NCBI GenBank assembly: GCA_038531315.1
Contig: JBCBBT010000023.1
Location: 1 to 50,701 of the forward strand
DNA: 50,701 bases
Reading direction: 5' to 3'
Source: JAJFFW01 sp038531315
GTDB taxonomy: Bacteria > Pseudomonadota > Alphaproteobacteria > Caulobacterales > Parvularculaceae
Made by a program: the position numbers and the translations under genes. The notes under the pieces are model-generated. The model searched no databases, was not told the DNA's origin, and was given only the letters and a program-made list of their open reading frames with translations. Positions 7,915 through 17,071 of this stretch are shown piece by piece (within the stretch, counting starts at the first letter, position 1; each line of letters begins with the position of its first letter).

Positions 7915-9219
7915 CTAGCGCTGGTTCACCGGCGCATAAGGACGTTTTTCGGCGCCGGTATAAATCTGCCGCGGGCGGCCGATTTTCTGGTTCGGATCGA
8001 CAATCATCTCTGACCATTGCGCAATCCAGCCGACGGTGCGGGCGAGCGCAAAAAGGACGGTGAACATGTCGGTCGGGAAACCGAGCGCGCGCAACGTGAT
8101 GCCGGAATAAAAGTCGATATTCGGATAGAGCTTTTTCTCAACGAAATACTCATCCTCAAGCGCGATGCGCTCCAGCTCCGTCGCCACCTGAAGCAGCGGC
8201 TCGTCCTTGACGCCGACAGCGTCCAGAACTTCATGACAGGCTTTTTGCATGACCTTCGCGCGCGGATCATAGTTTTTGTAGACCCGGTGGCCGAAACCCA
8301 TCAGGCGGAAAGGGTCGTTCTTGTCTTTGGCGCGGCGGATAAATTCCGGGATGCGATCAACCGAGCCGATTTCTTCCAGCATGTTCAGCGCCGCTTCGTT
8401 GGCGCCGCCATGGGCCGGCCCCCAGAGCGAAGCGATGCCCGCTGCGATGCACGCAAACGGGTTGGCGCCCGACGACCCCGCGAGCCGCACCGTCGATGTC
8501 GATGCGTTTTGTTCGTGATCCATGTGCAGGATAAAGATCTTGTCGAGCGCGTCGCAAAGCACCTTGTTGCACTCAAATTCTTCCGCCGGCACCGCAAAGC
8601 ACATGCGCATAAAATTGGAGGTATAGTCGAGATCGTTCCGTGGAAAGACGAATGGCTGGCCGATTGAATATTTATAGGCCATCGCCGCGATGGTCGGCAT
8701 TTTCGCGATCATCCGATGGGACGCTATCTTGCGCTGCTCGGGATCGTTGATGTCGGTGGAGTCATGATAAAACGCCGACAACGCGCCGACGACGCCGACC
8801 ATGATCGCCATCGGATGGGCGTCGCGGCGGAAGCCGTTATAGAAGTTCTTCAGTTGCTCATGCACCATCGTGTGCATGGTGATGGCGTTCTCGAAAGTCG
8901 ATTTCTCATCGGCGTTCGGCAAATCGCCATGCAGCAAAAGGTAGGCGACCTCCAAAAAGTCGGAATGCTCTGCCAGATCGTCAATCGGCACGCCGCGATA
9001 GAGAAGAACGCCTTCATCGCCGTCGATAAATGTGATTTGCGACTCGCAGCTCGCCGTTGACGTAAATCCCGGATCGAACGTGAACGCGCCGGTTGATTTG
9101 TAGAAGGCCCGGAAGTCGACAACCTTCGGGCCCATCGCGCCCTCAAAGACCGGCAGCTCGGTTGATTGGCCGTCCAGCGTGACGGTCATCGCCCCGGTTT
9201 TTTTGAGTTTGCTATCCAT
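7915..9219 (-). CDS. gltA: Citrate synthase
   Basis: Type II (hexameric, proteobacterial) citrate synthase of 434 aa, the usual length. It condenses oxaloacetate and acetyl-CoA at the entry of the TCA cycle in the cytoplasm. Seen here: the N-terminal small domain with TFIDGDEGVLLYRG, the catalytic-His motifs GPAHGGANEA and GFGHRVYKNYDPRAK, and the catalytic-Asp stretch NIDFYSGITL. ATG 9219 follows a GGAG-like sequence. It lies downstream of gltX on the same strand with a 146-bp gap and has its own terminator, so it may have its own promoter. The gltX-gltA neighbourhood with comEC and lexA is common in alphaproteobacteria. Confidence 0.97.
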   Translation of the reverse strand: MDSKLKKTGAMTVTLDGQSTELPVFEGAMGPKVVDFRAFYKSTGAFTFDPGFTSTASCESQITFIDGDEGVLLYRGVPIDDLAEHSDFLEVAYLLLHGDLPNADEKSTFENAITMHTMVHEQLKNFYNGFRRDAHPMAIMVGVVGALSAFYHDSTDINDPEQRKIASHRMIAKMPTIAAMAYKYSIGQPFVFPRNDLDYTSNFMRMCFAVPAEEFECNKVLCDALDKIFILHMDHEQNASTSTVRLAGSSGANPFACIAAGIASLWGPAHGGANEAALNMLEEIGSVDRIPEFIRRAKDKNDPFRLMGFGHRVYKNYDPRAKVMQKACHEVLDAVGVKDEPLLQVATELERIALEDEYFVEKKLYPNIDFYSGITLRALGFPTDMFTVLFALARTVGWIAQWSEMIVDPNQKIGRPRQIYTGAEKRPYAPVNQR

Positions 9220-9365
9220 ATCCTGCTCCTGAAGTCGTCGTAAGAGATCGTTGTGATGGGTGCGGGGCCGGCAAGCGACCGCGCCCGTCGGCGCTGTCGA
9301 AGGTCAGCAGTCGTTGTGCAGCGCGATAATAGGTTTTTCGGGGCCGGGCGCTAGGGGCCTTCGCA

Positions 9366-10781
9366 TCATTTCGTGGTTAACTGATCGTCGATCCGCGACA
9401 GGCTTTCGTCTTCGCCCAATATATAAAGGACTTCGCCGAGCGAAGGCGCGGGCGCGCCGCCGGTAAGCGCGGCGCGAAGCGGCGGGCCGATCTGGCCGAA
9501 ACCGACGTCTTTTTCCGCCGCCAGCCCCTGGAGCAGCGCCTCGAGCGCGTCCGGATCGCGCCAGTCCCCGCCATCGCGCGCCAGCCGGTCGCGAATTTCG
9601 GACAACATGGCAACGGCGCCATCTTTCTTGAGGGGCTTGCCCGCCTTGCCGGAAAGCGCAAACGGGCGCGCCGCGACAATGAAACCCGCCGCGTCGCCTG
9701 CGTCTTTCAGCGTGGTCATGCGGTTTTTAACGGCGCCGGCGCCGCGGGTGAGCGCGGCGTGTTGCCCGTCGCTGAGAGCGCCATGCGCCGCCTCAAGAAA
9801 CGGCGCCGCGGCGGCGAGGAACGCCGCATTGTCGAGATTTGACAGGTAAACGCCGTTGATGTGGTTGAGCTTGTCGATGTCGAGGCGCGCCGGGGCCTTG
9901 TTGATGCCGGCAAGGTCAAAGACCTCAAGCGCCCGCGCGCGCGGAATGATCTCCTCGTCGCCGTGCGACCAGCCGAGTTTTATGAGATAACTCGCGAGCG
10001 CCTCTGCGAGATAGCCGTCATCGCGATAGGCCTCGACGCCGAGCGCGCCGTGGCGCTTTGACAGTTTTGCGCCGTCAGACCCGTGGATCAGCGGCACATG
10101 CGCGAACACCGGAACCGGCCAGCCGAGCGCTTCGTAAATCTGTTGCTGGCGCGCGGCGTTGGCGAGGTGGTCATCGCCGCGGATAACATGCGTGACGCCC
10201 ATGTCGTGATCGTCGACCACGACGGCGAGATTATAGGTCGGCGCCGGCGGCGTGTCCGCGCCGGGGCTGCGCAGGATGATCAAATCGTCGAGCGCCGCAT
10301 TGGGGAACGCCACATCGCCCTGAACTGCGTCGCGCACGACGGTCTCGCCGGTCTCAGGCGCGCGAAAGCGGATGGTGTAGCCGCGTCCTTCGGGGTGATC
10401 GTCGCGGTCGCGCCATGGGCTGATAAAGCGCGCGCCCTCATCGCGCGCCTTGGTGCGGGCGACGTCAATTTCCTCTGGCGACAGATAACATTTGTAGGCT
10501 CTGCCTTCGTCAAGGAGGCCGGTTGCGATCTCCACGTGGCGCTCGCGCCTTGAAAATTGCGAAATCGGGTCCCCGTCCCAGTCGAGGCCGAGCCAGGAAA
10601 GCCCGTCGAGGATCGCAGCGACCGCCGCCTCATTGTGGCGCTCCCGGTCGGTATCTTCGATTCGCAACAGAAATTTGCCGCCGCGCCCGCGCGCATAAAG
10701 CCAGTTAAAGAGCGCCGTGCGCGCGCCGCCGATATGGAGATACCCGGTAGGCGAGGGCGCAAATCTCAGGACTGGCTTCAT
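9366..10781 (-). CDS. gltX: Glutamyl-tRNA synthetase
   Basis: Class I aminoacyl-tRNA synthetase of 471 aa that charges tRNA-Glu. The HIGH signature appears as HIGG at 16-19 (PSPTGYLHIGGARTALFNW) and the KMSKS loop as KLSKRHG near 238-244. The C-terminal helical anticodon-binding region is complete. A matching tRNA-Glu(TTC) gene occurs at 31955. The start codon at 10781 faces comEC in a divergent arrangement. Alphaproteobacteria often carry two GltX-like enzymes, one of which makes Glu-tRNA-Gln; which type this is cannot be settled by eye. Confidence 0.96.
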   Translation of the reverse strand: MKPVLRFAPSPTGYLHIGGARTALFNWLYARGRGGKFLLRIEDTDRERHNEAAVAAILDGLSWLGLDWDGDPISQFSRRERHVEIATGLLDEGRAYKCYLSPEEIDVARTKARDEGARFISPWRDRDDHPEGRGYTIRFRAPETGETVVRDAVQGDVAFPNAALDDLIILRSPGADTPPAPTYNLAVVVDDHDMGVTHVIRGDDHLANAARQQQIYEALGWPVPVFAHVPLIHGSDGAKLSKRHGALGVEAYRDDGYLAEALASYLIKLGWSHGDEEIIPRARALEVFDLAGINKAPARLDIDKLNHINGVYLSNLDNAAFLAAAAPFLEAAHGALSDGQHAALTRGAGAVKNRMTTLKDAGDAAGFIVAARPFALSGKAGKPLKKDGAVAMLSEIRDRLARDGGDWRDPDALEALLQGLAAEKDVGFGQIGPPLRAALTGGAPAPSLGEVLYILGEDESLSRIDDQLTTK

Positions 10782-10957
10782 TGGTGACTTTCCATAGTGA
10801 CGCAGGCGCGCGCCGAGGCATTGCCACGCCGGCCCTGGTGCGGTGTTTTAGCGTGTGGTGCGCGTGGCGTTTAGCACAAGTCCGGCGATGGCGCACAAGA
10901 CCCCGCAGCAAATCCGTTGCTGGCGACGGTGCGCGCCGGCCGACCGGCAAGGCGCTC

Positions 10958-13201
10958 TTGAACCGACACTCTTCCGCGCAGCGTCACGCCCCGGACCCGT
11001 CGCCGGGACGGTCCACAATCGACGCCGCAACAGAACCGGCGACGGGCGCGGATGCGGCGCGCGCTTATTCCAAAATAGTCCTTGCCCGGCTGATCGAAGG
11101 CGTAAGCCTGTCGGCCGCCGCCGACGCCAGCCGCCTTGCGCTCTTCGCGCCGGTCGCCATCGGCCTTGGCGCCGGCGCTTACTTTTCGCTTGCGCGAGAA
11201 CCGGTCTTCTGGATCGCGCCTGCGCTGGCGCTCGGGGCTGCGCTCGCTGGCGTGGCGTTACGCTCGCGGGCCCTGGCGGCGTGTTTCCTGATCGCGCTCG
11301 GGTTCGCCGCCGCCGATCTGCGCACCGATCATGTCGCGGCGCCGCAGATCGAGCGCGAATTTTCGCCGCGCATGGTGACGGGCCGGCTTGTCTCCTTCGC
11401 GGAAGGGGAGCGCGGGCGGCGCCTGCTTATCGCTGTTGAGGCGATTGACGGCGTCGAGCGGGGCCGGCTGCCGGCGCGGGTGCGCGTGACATGGCGGGGC
11501 GCGGACTTCAACGCTGCGCCCGGCGACAAGATCGCCTTGCGCGCGGGGCTCTCGCCGCCGCCGGAGCCCGTGGCGCCGGGGGCCTTTGACTTTGCGCGCT
11601 ATCTCTTCTTTCAACAGATCGGCGGCGTCGGTTTTGCGGTCACGCCGCCTGATGTTCTGGCGCCGCCAGCGGATACATTCACCGCAAAAGCCGCCATTAC
11701 CGTTGAAGCGCTCCGCCTACGGCTCTTTCGGCGCATCACCAGCGCCGCAGAGAGCGAGGGCGGTGCGATCATCGCAGCGGTCGTGACGGGCAAGCGCGAG
11801 GCGATTGCGCCGGCGGCGCGCGATGCATTGCGCGACTCGGGCCTCGCCCATCTCCTCGCCATATCAGGTCTTCATATGGGGCTTGTGACCGGGCTTTTGT
11901 TCTTTGCCGTGCGCGGCGCGCTCGCCCTGTCAGAACGCCTCGCCCTCAACGCGCCGATCAAGAAAATCGCCGCTGTCGCCGCGCTCGCGGGCGGGCTTTT
12001 CTATCTCATCTTATCCGGCGGCGGATGGTCGGCGCGGCGCGCTTTCATTATGACGGCGATCGTCTTTATCGCCATCATCGCCGACCGGCGCGGGCTGTCG
12101 CTGCGCAACGTCGCGATCGCCGCCACGCTGATCTTGTTGACAACACCGGAAGCGCTCCTGCATCCGGGATTTCAGATGTCATTCGCCGCCGTCACCGCCC
12201 TTATTGCGGCCTTCGAATGGGCGAGCGCGCGCGCCAATCCTGATCGCCGGTTCGACATCATCGCCAAAGCCCGCCGTTATGTTGTGGGCGTCGCCGCCAC
12301 CGACACCATCGCGGCGCTCGCAACCGCGCCCTATGCGCTCTATCACTTCAACCGCACCGCGCTTTACAGTTTGCCCGCCAATATTGCGGCGATGCCGTTG
12401 ATGGCGTTCTGGATCATGCCGTTTGCGGTGACCGGTCTGTTATTGACGCCGTTCGGGATGGACGCCTGGGCCTGGCGCACCGCAGCGGCGGGCATGGATG
12501 TGGTGCTGTCGGTCGCAAGCACCGTCTCGCGTCAACCGGGCGCTATTATATTGACGCCGCAATGGCCTGTCTCGGCGCTAATTATACTGACTTTAGGCGG
12601 ATTATGGAGTGCGGTGATGACGGCGCGCTGGCGCTTTGCGGGTCTGGCGGCGCTCCCCCTCAGTATGGCGCTTGTCGGGGCCGCGCCGCCGCCGGATATT
12701 TTCATCGCCCGGGCCGGCGATAATGTCGGCGTTGTTCTGCATGAAAAGGACGCGCCCGCGGCGATCGCGGTCGCCGACCGGCGGAAGAACCGGTTCGATG
12801 CGCGCGCCTGGGCGGAAGCGGCCGGCCTTGCGCCCGGGTCGGTTAAATCCATGAAGGACGCCGGCGCCTGTGACGCCAATGGTTGCGTGATCACCGCCAA
12901 GGGCGGGATGGTTCTGGCGGTCTCAAAGCGCCTTTTGACGCTCGCGGAAGACTGCCGCCGCGCCGATATCGTGATTGCGTTTTATCCCGTGAACAGACGA
13001 ACAGCGCAGCGTTGCCCGGCCCGTCTTGTCCATCGACGTATGGTCTGGAACAGCGGCGCGCACGCGATCTGGATCGGGGATCGCGGCGTGAAAATCCGCG
13101 CCGTGGCGGACGCGCGCGGCGAACGGCCCTGGACCCATGATTGGCAAGACGCCCGCATCAACGGAGCCGGCGGCAATGGCGCGAACAGACGGCGCAATTA
13201 A
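10958..13201 (+). CDS. comEC: ComEC/Rec2-family DNA uptake channel protein
   Basis: Polytopic inner-membrane protein that in competent bacteria passes single-stranded DNA into the cytoplasm. The first membrane helices are followed by the DUF4131-type soluble region (about residues 110-230), then the Competence domain with its hallmark LAISGLHMGLVTGLLFF and many further helices. The C-terminal beta-lactamase-like domain is short and lacks a clear HxHxDH motif, as in many alphaproteobacterial versions. The frame is open from 10781 but has no ATG before the conserved part; TTG 10958 is preferred because AAGG sits 5 nt upstream, giving 747 aa. The start is the weak point. Neighbouring lexA, gltX and gltA are the usual company. 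Confidence 0.85.
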   Translation: MNRHSSAQRHAPDPSPGRSTIDAATEPATGADAARAYSKIVLARLIEGVSLSAAADASRLALFAPVAIGLGAGAYFSLAREPVFWIAPALALGAALAGVALRSRALAACFLIALGFAAADLRTDHVAAPQIEREFSPRMVTGRLVSFAEGERGRRLLIAVEAIDGVERGRLPARVRVTWRGADFNAAPGDKIALRAGLSPPPEPVAPGAFDFARYLFFQQIGGVGFAVTPPDVLAPPADTFTAKAAITVEALRLRLFRRITSAAESEGGAIIAAVVTGKREAIAPAARDALRDSGLAHLLAISGLHMGLVTGLLFFAVRGALALSERLALNAPIKKIAAVAALAGGLFYLILSGGGWSARRAFIMTAIVFIAIIADRRGLSLRNVAIAATLILLTTPEALLHPGFQMSFAAVTALIAAFEWASARANPDRRFDIIAKARRYVVGVAATDTIAALATAPYALYHFNRTALYSLPANIAAMPLMAFWIMPFAVTGLLLTPFGMDAWAWRTAAAGMDVVLSVASTVSRQPGAIILTPQWPVSALIILTLGGLWSAVMTARWRFAGLAALPLSMALVGAAPPPDIFIARAGDNVGVVLHEKDAPAAIAVADRRKNRFDARAWAEAAGLAPGSVKSMKDAGACDANGCVITAKGGMVLAVSKRLLTLAEDCRRADIVIAFYPVNRRTAQRCPARLVHRRMVWNSGAHAIWIGDRGVKIRAVADARGERPWTHDWQDARINGAGGNGANRRRN

Positions 13202-13311
13202 AAAAGGCGCATCATCGTTCAACACGCACGCGGGCGGCGGGGCCCATTAGATGGAACGGTCTGGAACAGGCTGGAATAGCCTTTGGGGCGCCAAGGCGCG
13301 CATCCATTGCG

Positions 13312-14025
13312 TCAATAGCGCCGCATCAACCCCACAAGCCGTCCCTGTACGGAGACGCGGTCAGCGCCGTAGATGCGCGTTTCAAAGGCCGGGTTCGCCG
13401 CTTCGAGCGCGATCGAGGCGCCTTTTTTGCGCAGCCGCTTCAGCGTTGCTTCTTCGCTGTCGACTAGCGCAACAACGATATCGCCCGACGTCGCATCGTC
13501 CTTGCGCTGAATGATCGCATAATCGCCGTCGTGGATGCCGGCGTCGATCATCGACTCGCCTTGCACCTCTAGAATGTAATGATCGCCCGACCCGAGGAGC
13601 GCGGCCGGCGCGGCGACACGGTCGACTTCATGCTGGATCGCCTCGATGGGCGTGCCGGCGGCGATCCGCCCGAGAACCGGCAGGTCCGTGATATCGACGT
13701 TGGCCGGCGTCGCGGGCGCGGGCGCCGGCTTTTTCTCACCAAAGGCGGGGCGCACAATCGCGCCGCCCGCCGCCTTCGCCGAGCCAGCCCCGGCGCCGCC
13801 CGCCGTTTCGCCCTTCGGCGCACGCAACACTTCAAGGGCGCGGGCGCGATGGGGCAGCCGGCGAATAAAGCCGCGTTCTTCGAGCGCCGTGATCAGGCGA
13901 TGAATGCCGGATTTGGATTTCAGGCCGAGCGCTTCCTTCATTTCTTCGAAAGACGGCGACACCCCCGTCTCGCTGACGCGCTCGTCAATGAAAGTCAGCA
14001 ATTGCTGTTGCTTCTTCGTCAGCAT
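13312..14025 (-). CDS. lexA: LexA SOS repressor
   Basis: A 237-aa repressor-protease controlling the DNA-damage response. The N-terminal winged helix (1-65) starts with MLTKKQQQLLTFIDE; a Gly/Ala/Pro-rich linker follows (70-110). The S24 domain shows the self-cleavage site Ala123-Gly124 (RIAAGTP), nucleophile Ser158 (QGESMIDAG) and general base Lys196 (EATLKRL). The frame is open further upstream, but ATG 14025 fits the family's N-terminus. The gene has its own promoter and overlapping LexA operator (14137-14180), so it is autoregulated. It lies downstream of trpC and converges on comEC; moaC and moeA, often found between trpC and lexA, are absent. Confidence 0.97.
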   Translation of the reverse strand: MLTKKQQQLLTFIDERVSETGVSPSFEEMKEALGLKSKSGIHRLITALEERGFIRRLPHRARALEVLRAPKGETAGGAGAGSAKAAGGAIVRPAFGEKKPAPAPATPANVDITDLPVLGRIAAGTPIEAIQHEVDRVAAPAALLGSGDHYILEVQGESMIDAGIHDGDYAIIQRKDDATSGDIVVALVDSEEATLKRLRKKGASIALEAANPAFETRIYGADRVSVQGRLVGLMRRY

Positions 14026-14136
14026 CAAAAACCGTCCTTCCGGTTTGGCCCCGGCCCCCATGCGCAGGCGCGCCGTCATGCGCGCACTCCGCAACCGGGG
14101 CAGGACCGGCCGCATTCCGTGTCCGAAACAAGACAG

Positions 14137-14166
14137 GAACAAAACAACAACGTTCTATGGTTGTTC
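14137..14166 (-). promoter_or_regulatory. Tandem LexA operators (SOS boxes)
   Basis: GTTCTATGGTTGTTC at 14152-14166 is a perfect alphaproteobacterial SOS box (GTTC-N7-GTTC). Immediately next to it, 14137-14151 reads GAACAAAACAACAAC, which on the other strand is GTTG-N7-GTTC, 7 of 8 defined bases. Together they cover the -10 region and start site of lexA. Confidence 0.85.
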
Positions 14167-14180
14167 TTTTCCCCAGTCAA
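14152..14180 (-). promoter_or_regulatory. lexA promoter
   Basis: On the minus strand, -35 TTGACT (14180-14175), a 17-bp spacer and -10 TAGAAC (14157-14152). The perfect SOS box lies within the spacer and -10 element, so bound LexA would block polymerase directly. Confidence 0.75.
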
Positions 14181-14268
14181 GCGACGGCGCAATCAATATG
14201 CGGCGGCATCGTGTTGACTTTGCTGGCAAAAGCGCTGGCGGCCAATGTCGGGTGCGGCGGCGGCCGGG

Positions 14269-15060
14269 TTAGCGCCGACCATTGAGCAGCTGGCGCGTCG
14301 CCGCCTCGACGTCGCTTTCGCGCATCAGGCTCTCGCCGACCAGAAAGGCGCGCGCCCCGAAGCCGGCCAGCGTATTCAGATCCTCGCGGGTCGCGATGCC
14401 GCTCTCGCTGACGATGATCTTGTCCGGCGGGGCGAGGGCGGCGAGCGTCTCTGTTGTTTCGAGCCGCGTTTCAAAAGTTTTGAGATTGCGATTGTTGATC
14501 CCGAGAAGCGGGGTCTTCAGGTCGGCGGCTTTTTCAAGGTCGTCCGTATCGTGAACTTCAACGAGGACGTCGATTGACCACTCGCCCGCCGCCGCTTCCA
14601 GCTCAAGCGCCTGGGTCCGCGACAGGCACGCCATGATCAACAAGATGCAATCGCCGCCCCAGGCCCGCGCTTCGGCGACCTGATAGGGGTCGATCATGAA
14701 ATCCTTGCGCAACACCGGCAATGAGACGGCGGCGCGCGCCAGCGCCAGATATTCCGGCCGCCCCTGAAAGCTTGGCGCATCCGTTAACACAGAAAGGCAC
14801 GCCGCGCCGCCCGCCTCATAGGCGCGCGCGATGTCCGCCGGATTAAAGTCCGCGCGAATAAGACCCTTTGACGGGCTCGCTTTTTTGACCTCGGCGATCA
14901 GCGCAAAGCCGGATTGGGCTTTGTCGCGCAGCGCTTTGGCGAAACCGCGCGGCGGCGCGGCGAGCCGGGCGGCGTCCGCAAGCCGGCCATAGGGGCGGGC
15001 CGATTTGGCGGCGGCGATCTCTTCTTTCTTGTAGGCGATGATATCGTCGAGAATGGTCAT
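14269..15060 (-). CDS. trpC: Indole-3-glycerol phosphate synthase
   Basis: A 263-aa single-domain TIM barrel that closes the indole ring in tryptophan synthesis. Recognisable segments are FALIAEVKKASPSKGLIR, PVLRKDFMIDPYQ, the repeated phosphate-binding pattern LLGINNRNLKTFE and VSESGIATREDL near the C-terminus. The start ATG overlaps the trpD stop by 4 bp (ATGA), which implies translational coupling. It is the last gene of the trpGDC cluster; lexA downstream has its own promoter. Confidence 0.96.
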   Translation of the reverse strand: MTILDDIIAYKKEEIAAAKSARPYGRLADAARLAAPPRGFAKALRDKAQSGFALIAEVKKASPSKGLIRADFNPADIARAYEAGGAACLSVLTDAPSFQGRPEYLALARAAVSLPVLRKDFMIDPYQVAEARAWGGDCILLIMACLSRTQALELEAAAGEWSIDVLVEVHDTDDLEKAADLKTPLLGINNRNLKTFETRLETTETLAALAPPDKIIVSESGIATREDLNTLAGFGARAFLVGESLMRESDVEAATRQLLNGRR

Positions 15061-16097
15061 GCGGCGGGGTCGTCCGTAAGCGGTGTATTGGAATGACGCA
15101 CGAGGCTTTCGAGTGCGGCGCGCGCGCGCCCGTCATCAATCGCCTGCGCGGCGCACTCGGCGCCGTCTTTCAGCGTTTCGGCTTTTTCTGCGACAACCAG
15201 CGCGGCGGCGGCGTTGAAGACGGTGATATCGCGATAGGCGCCGGGCGCGCCGTCCAAAAGGGCGGCGAGCGCGCGGGCGTTCTCCGCCGGGTCGCCGCCG
15301 GCGAGGGCGGCGGGATCGGCCCGGTCAAGCCCGGCGTCTTCAGGCGCGACGATGAATTCGCGAACGCCGCCGCCCTCGACCGCCGCAACAAATGTCTCCC
15401 CGGTTGTCGTGATCTCGTCGAGGCCGTCCGATCCGTGCACGACCCAGGCCGATCGCGCGCCGAGCACCATCAAGGCTTCAGCAAGCGGCCGCACGAGGTC
15501 TTTTGAAAAGACGCCCATCAATTGACGTTTGGCGCCCGCCGGGTTCGTCAGGGGGCCGAGCAAATTAAAGAGCGTGCGCACGCCGAGCTTTTTACGGACA
15601 TCGGCAACATGAGCGACGGCTTTGTGATGGGCGGCGGCGAACATGAAGCCGACGCCCGCTTTATCGATGCACGCGCTGATCTGTTGCGGGGAGGCGGCGA
15701 GGTTGATCCCGAGGGCGGCGAGGACGTCAGAGGAGCCGGATTTTGAGCTGGCGGCCTTGTTGCCGTGCTTGGCGATCGCTGCACCGGCGCCCGCCGCGAC
15801 AAGCGCCGCTGCGGTTGAGATATTATAAGTGCCCGCGCTGTCGCCGCCGGTCCCGCAGGTGTCGACAACATCGCGCTCGGTCGCGACTTTCAGCGCTTTG
15901 TCCCGCATCGCCCTCGCGGCGGCGGTGATCTCGCCGACGGTCTCGCCGCGCGCGCGCAAGGCCATCAAAAAGCCGGCGGCTTCCTCGCCGCTCGCCGCCC
16001 CCTCCAGCAAGAGCGCCATCGCCTGCGCCATGGCGCTGTTGTCCAGCGGCTCGCCAGACGCGGCGCGGGTGAGAAAGGGCGTGAACGCGCCGGCCAT
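15057..16097 (-). CDS. trpD: Anthranilate phosphoribosyltransferase
   Basis: A 346-aa enzyme that transfers the phosphoribosyl group of PRPP to anthranilate, second step of tryptophan synthesis. The PRPP-binding signature CGTGGDSAGTYNISTA is present, with the anthranilate-site KHGNKAASSKSGSSDVL and NLLGPLTNP motifs. Its start codon shares one base with the trpG stop (TAATG) and its end overlaps trpC by 4 bp, so the three are one translationally coupled operon. Confidence 0.96.
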   Translation of the reverse strand: MAGAFTPFLTRAASGEPLDNSAMAQAMALLLEGAASGEEAAGFLMALRARGETVGEITAAARAMRDKALKVATERDVVDTCGTGGDSAGTYNISTAAALVAAGAGAAIAKHGNKAASSKSGSSDVLAALGINLAASPQQISACIDKAGVGFMFAAAHHKAVAHVADVRKKLGVRTLFNLLGPLTNPAGAKRQLMGVFSKDLVRPLAEALMVLGARSAWVVHGSDGLDEITTTGETFVAAVEGGGVREFIVAPEDAGLDRADPAALAGGDPAENARALAALLDGAPGAYRDITVFNAAAALVVAEKAETLKDGAECAAQAIDDGRARAALESLVRHSNTPLTDDPAA

Positions 16098-16741
16098 TAC
16101 GACACGCTTTTTGGATCGGCGCCGGTCGCAGCGCCGACGCTCGAAGATGCGCCGCCATGGGGATCGTTCAGAAAATTGCCGATCAATTGCGCGCCATATT
16201 CAGAAGCGATGCTCTCGGGGTGAAACTGCACGGCGGCGATGGGCTTGTTGCGATGGGCGACCGCCATGATCTCGTTGTCGCCGTCGCTGCGCGCGGTCAC
16301 GGCGAGACATTCGGGCAAGCGCGCCGGATCGGCGATCAGCGAGTGATAGCGCGTCGCCGTAAAGCGGGCCGGCAAGCCATTGAAAATACCGCGATTATGA
16401 TGATCTTTCTCAACCAGAATTGAACTAGTCTTGCCGTGCATCAGCGTCTTCGCCCGCGTGATCGCACCGCCCAGCGCCTGCGCGATCAATTGCAGTCCGA
16501 GGCAGACGCCGAACACAGGCGCGCCGGTGGCGGCGGCCTTTTCAACCAGCGCCAGGCAAATCCCCGCCTTATCCGGCGTCGATGGGCCGGGCGACAAAAC
16601 AATCGCCTCCGGGGCCAGCGCCAACGCCGCATCGGCGGTGATCGCGTCATTGCGCTTCACGACAATCTCGCGCCCTGTCTCCGCGATCAGATGCGCCAGG
16701 TTGTAGGTGAAGCTGTCGTAATTATCGATGAGGAGGATCAA
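16097..16741 (-). CDS. trpG: Anthranilate synthase glutamine amidotransferase component
   Basis: A 214-aa class I glutamine amidotransferase that supplies ammonia to TrpE; homologues may double as PabA for folate synthesis. The N-terminus ILLIDNYDSFTYNL, nucleophile motif GVCLGLQ and the C-terminal His-Glu of QFHPESIASE are all visible. The first family residue is encoded by TTG at 16741, and no ATG lies between it and the assembly gap, so a TTG start is likely. It heads the trpGDC cluster. No trpE is present in the window; upstream sequence is interrupted by the run of N. Confidence 0.93.
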   Translation of the reverse strand: MILLIDNYDSFTYNLAHLIAETGREIVVKRNDAITADAALALAPEAIVLSPGPSTPDKAGICLALVEKAAATGAPVFGVCLGLQLIAQALGGAITRAKTLMHGKTSSILVEKDHHNRGIFNGLPARFTATRYHSLIADPARLPECLAVTARSDGDNEIMAVAHRNKPIAAVQFHPESIASEYGAQLIGNFLNDPHGGASSSVGAATGADPKSVS

Positions 16742-16872
16742 GGAACAAACTTGTCGGTAAGGGGCGGTTGCGGGCGTCGAATCGTGAAATTGAAAAGCGA
16801 AAATAACGATGCGCCGCCGCGGCGCAACCGCCGGCGCGCGCCGTCCGCGCCGTTTCCGGGGGCTTTGTGCGC

Positions 16873-16917
16873 CAATGATGTTGCCGACTGGGTTGTTGCC
16901 CGCTTTGTTGTTGCCCG
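16873..16917. repeat. 15-bp tandem repeat running into the assembly gap
   Basis: Three 15-bp units ending in GTTGCCCG or GTTGCCGA (16873-16887, 16888-16902, 16903-16917) become more alike toward the gap, and the last unit abuts the first N. A longer array probably lies inside the gap and broke the assembly. It lies between trpG and the truncated deacetylase gene. Confidence 0.7.
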
Positions 16918-17071
16918 NNNNNNNNNNNNNNNNNNNNNNNNNNNNNNNNNNNNNNNNNNNNNNNNNNNNNNNNNNNNNNNNNNNNNNNNNNNNNNNNNNN
17001 NNNNNNNNNNNNNNNNNNNNNNNNNNNNNNNNNNNNNNNNNNNNNNNNNNNNNNNNNNNNNNNNNNNNNNN
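16918..17071. other. Assembly gap (run of N)
   Basis: 154 unresolved bases. Reading frames that cross it are not reliable. It hides the start of the deacetylase gene at 17072 and whatever promoter region serves it and trpG. Confidence 0.99.

Noticed and set aside
13262..13320. Terminator between comEC and lexA
   Set aside because: Only a 5-bp stem (AGGCT/AGCCT) without a useful T-run was found.
16436..16917. Plus-strand frame joining trpG antisense sequence to the deacetylase through the N run
   Set aside because: It is antisense to trpG and is only open across the gap because N was translated as unknown residues.
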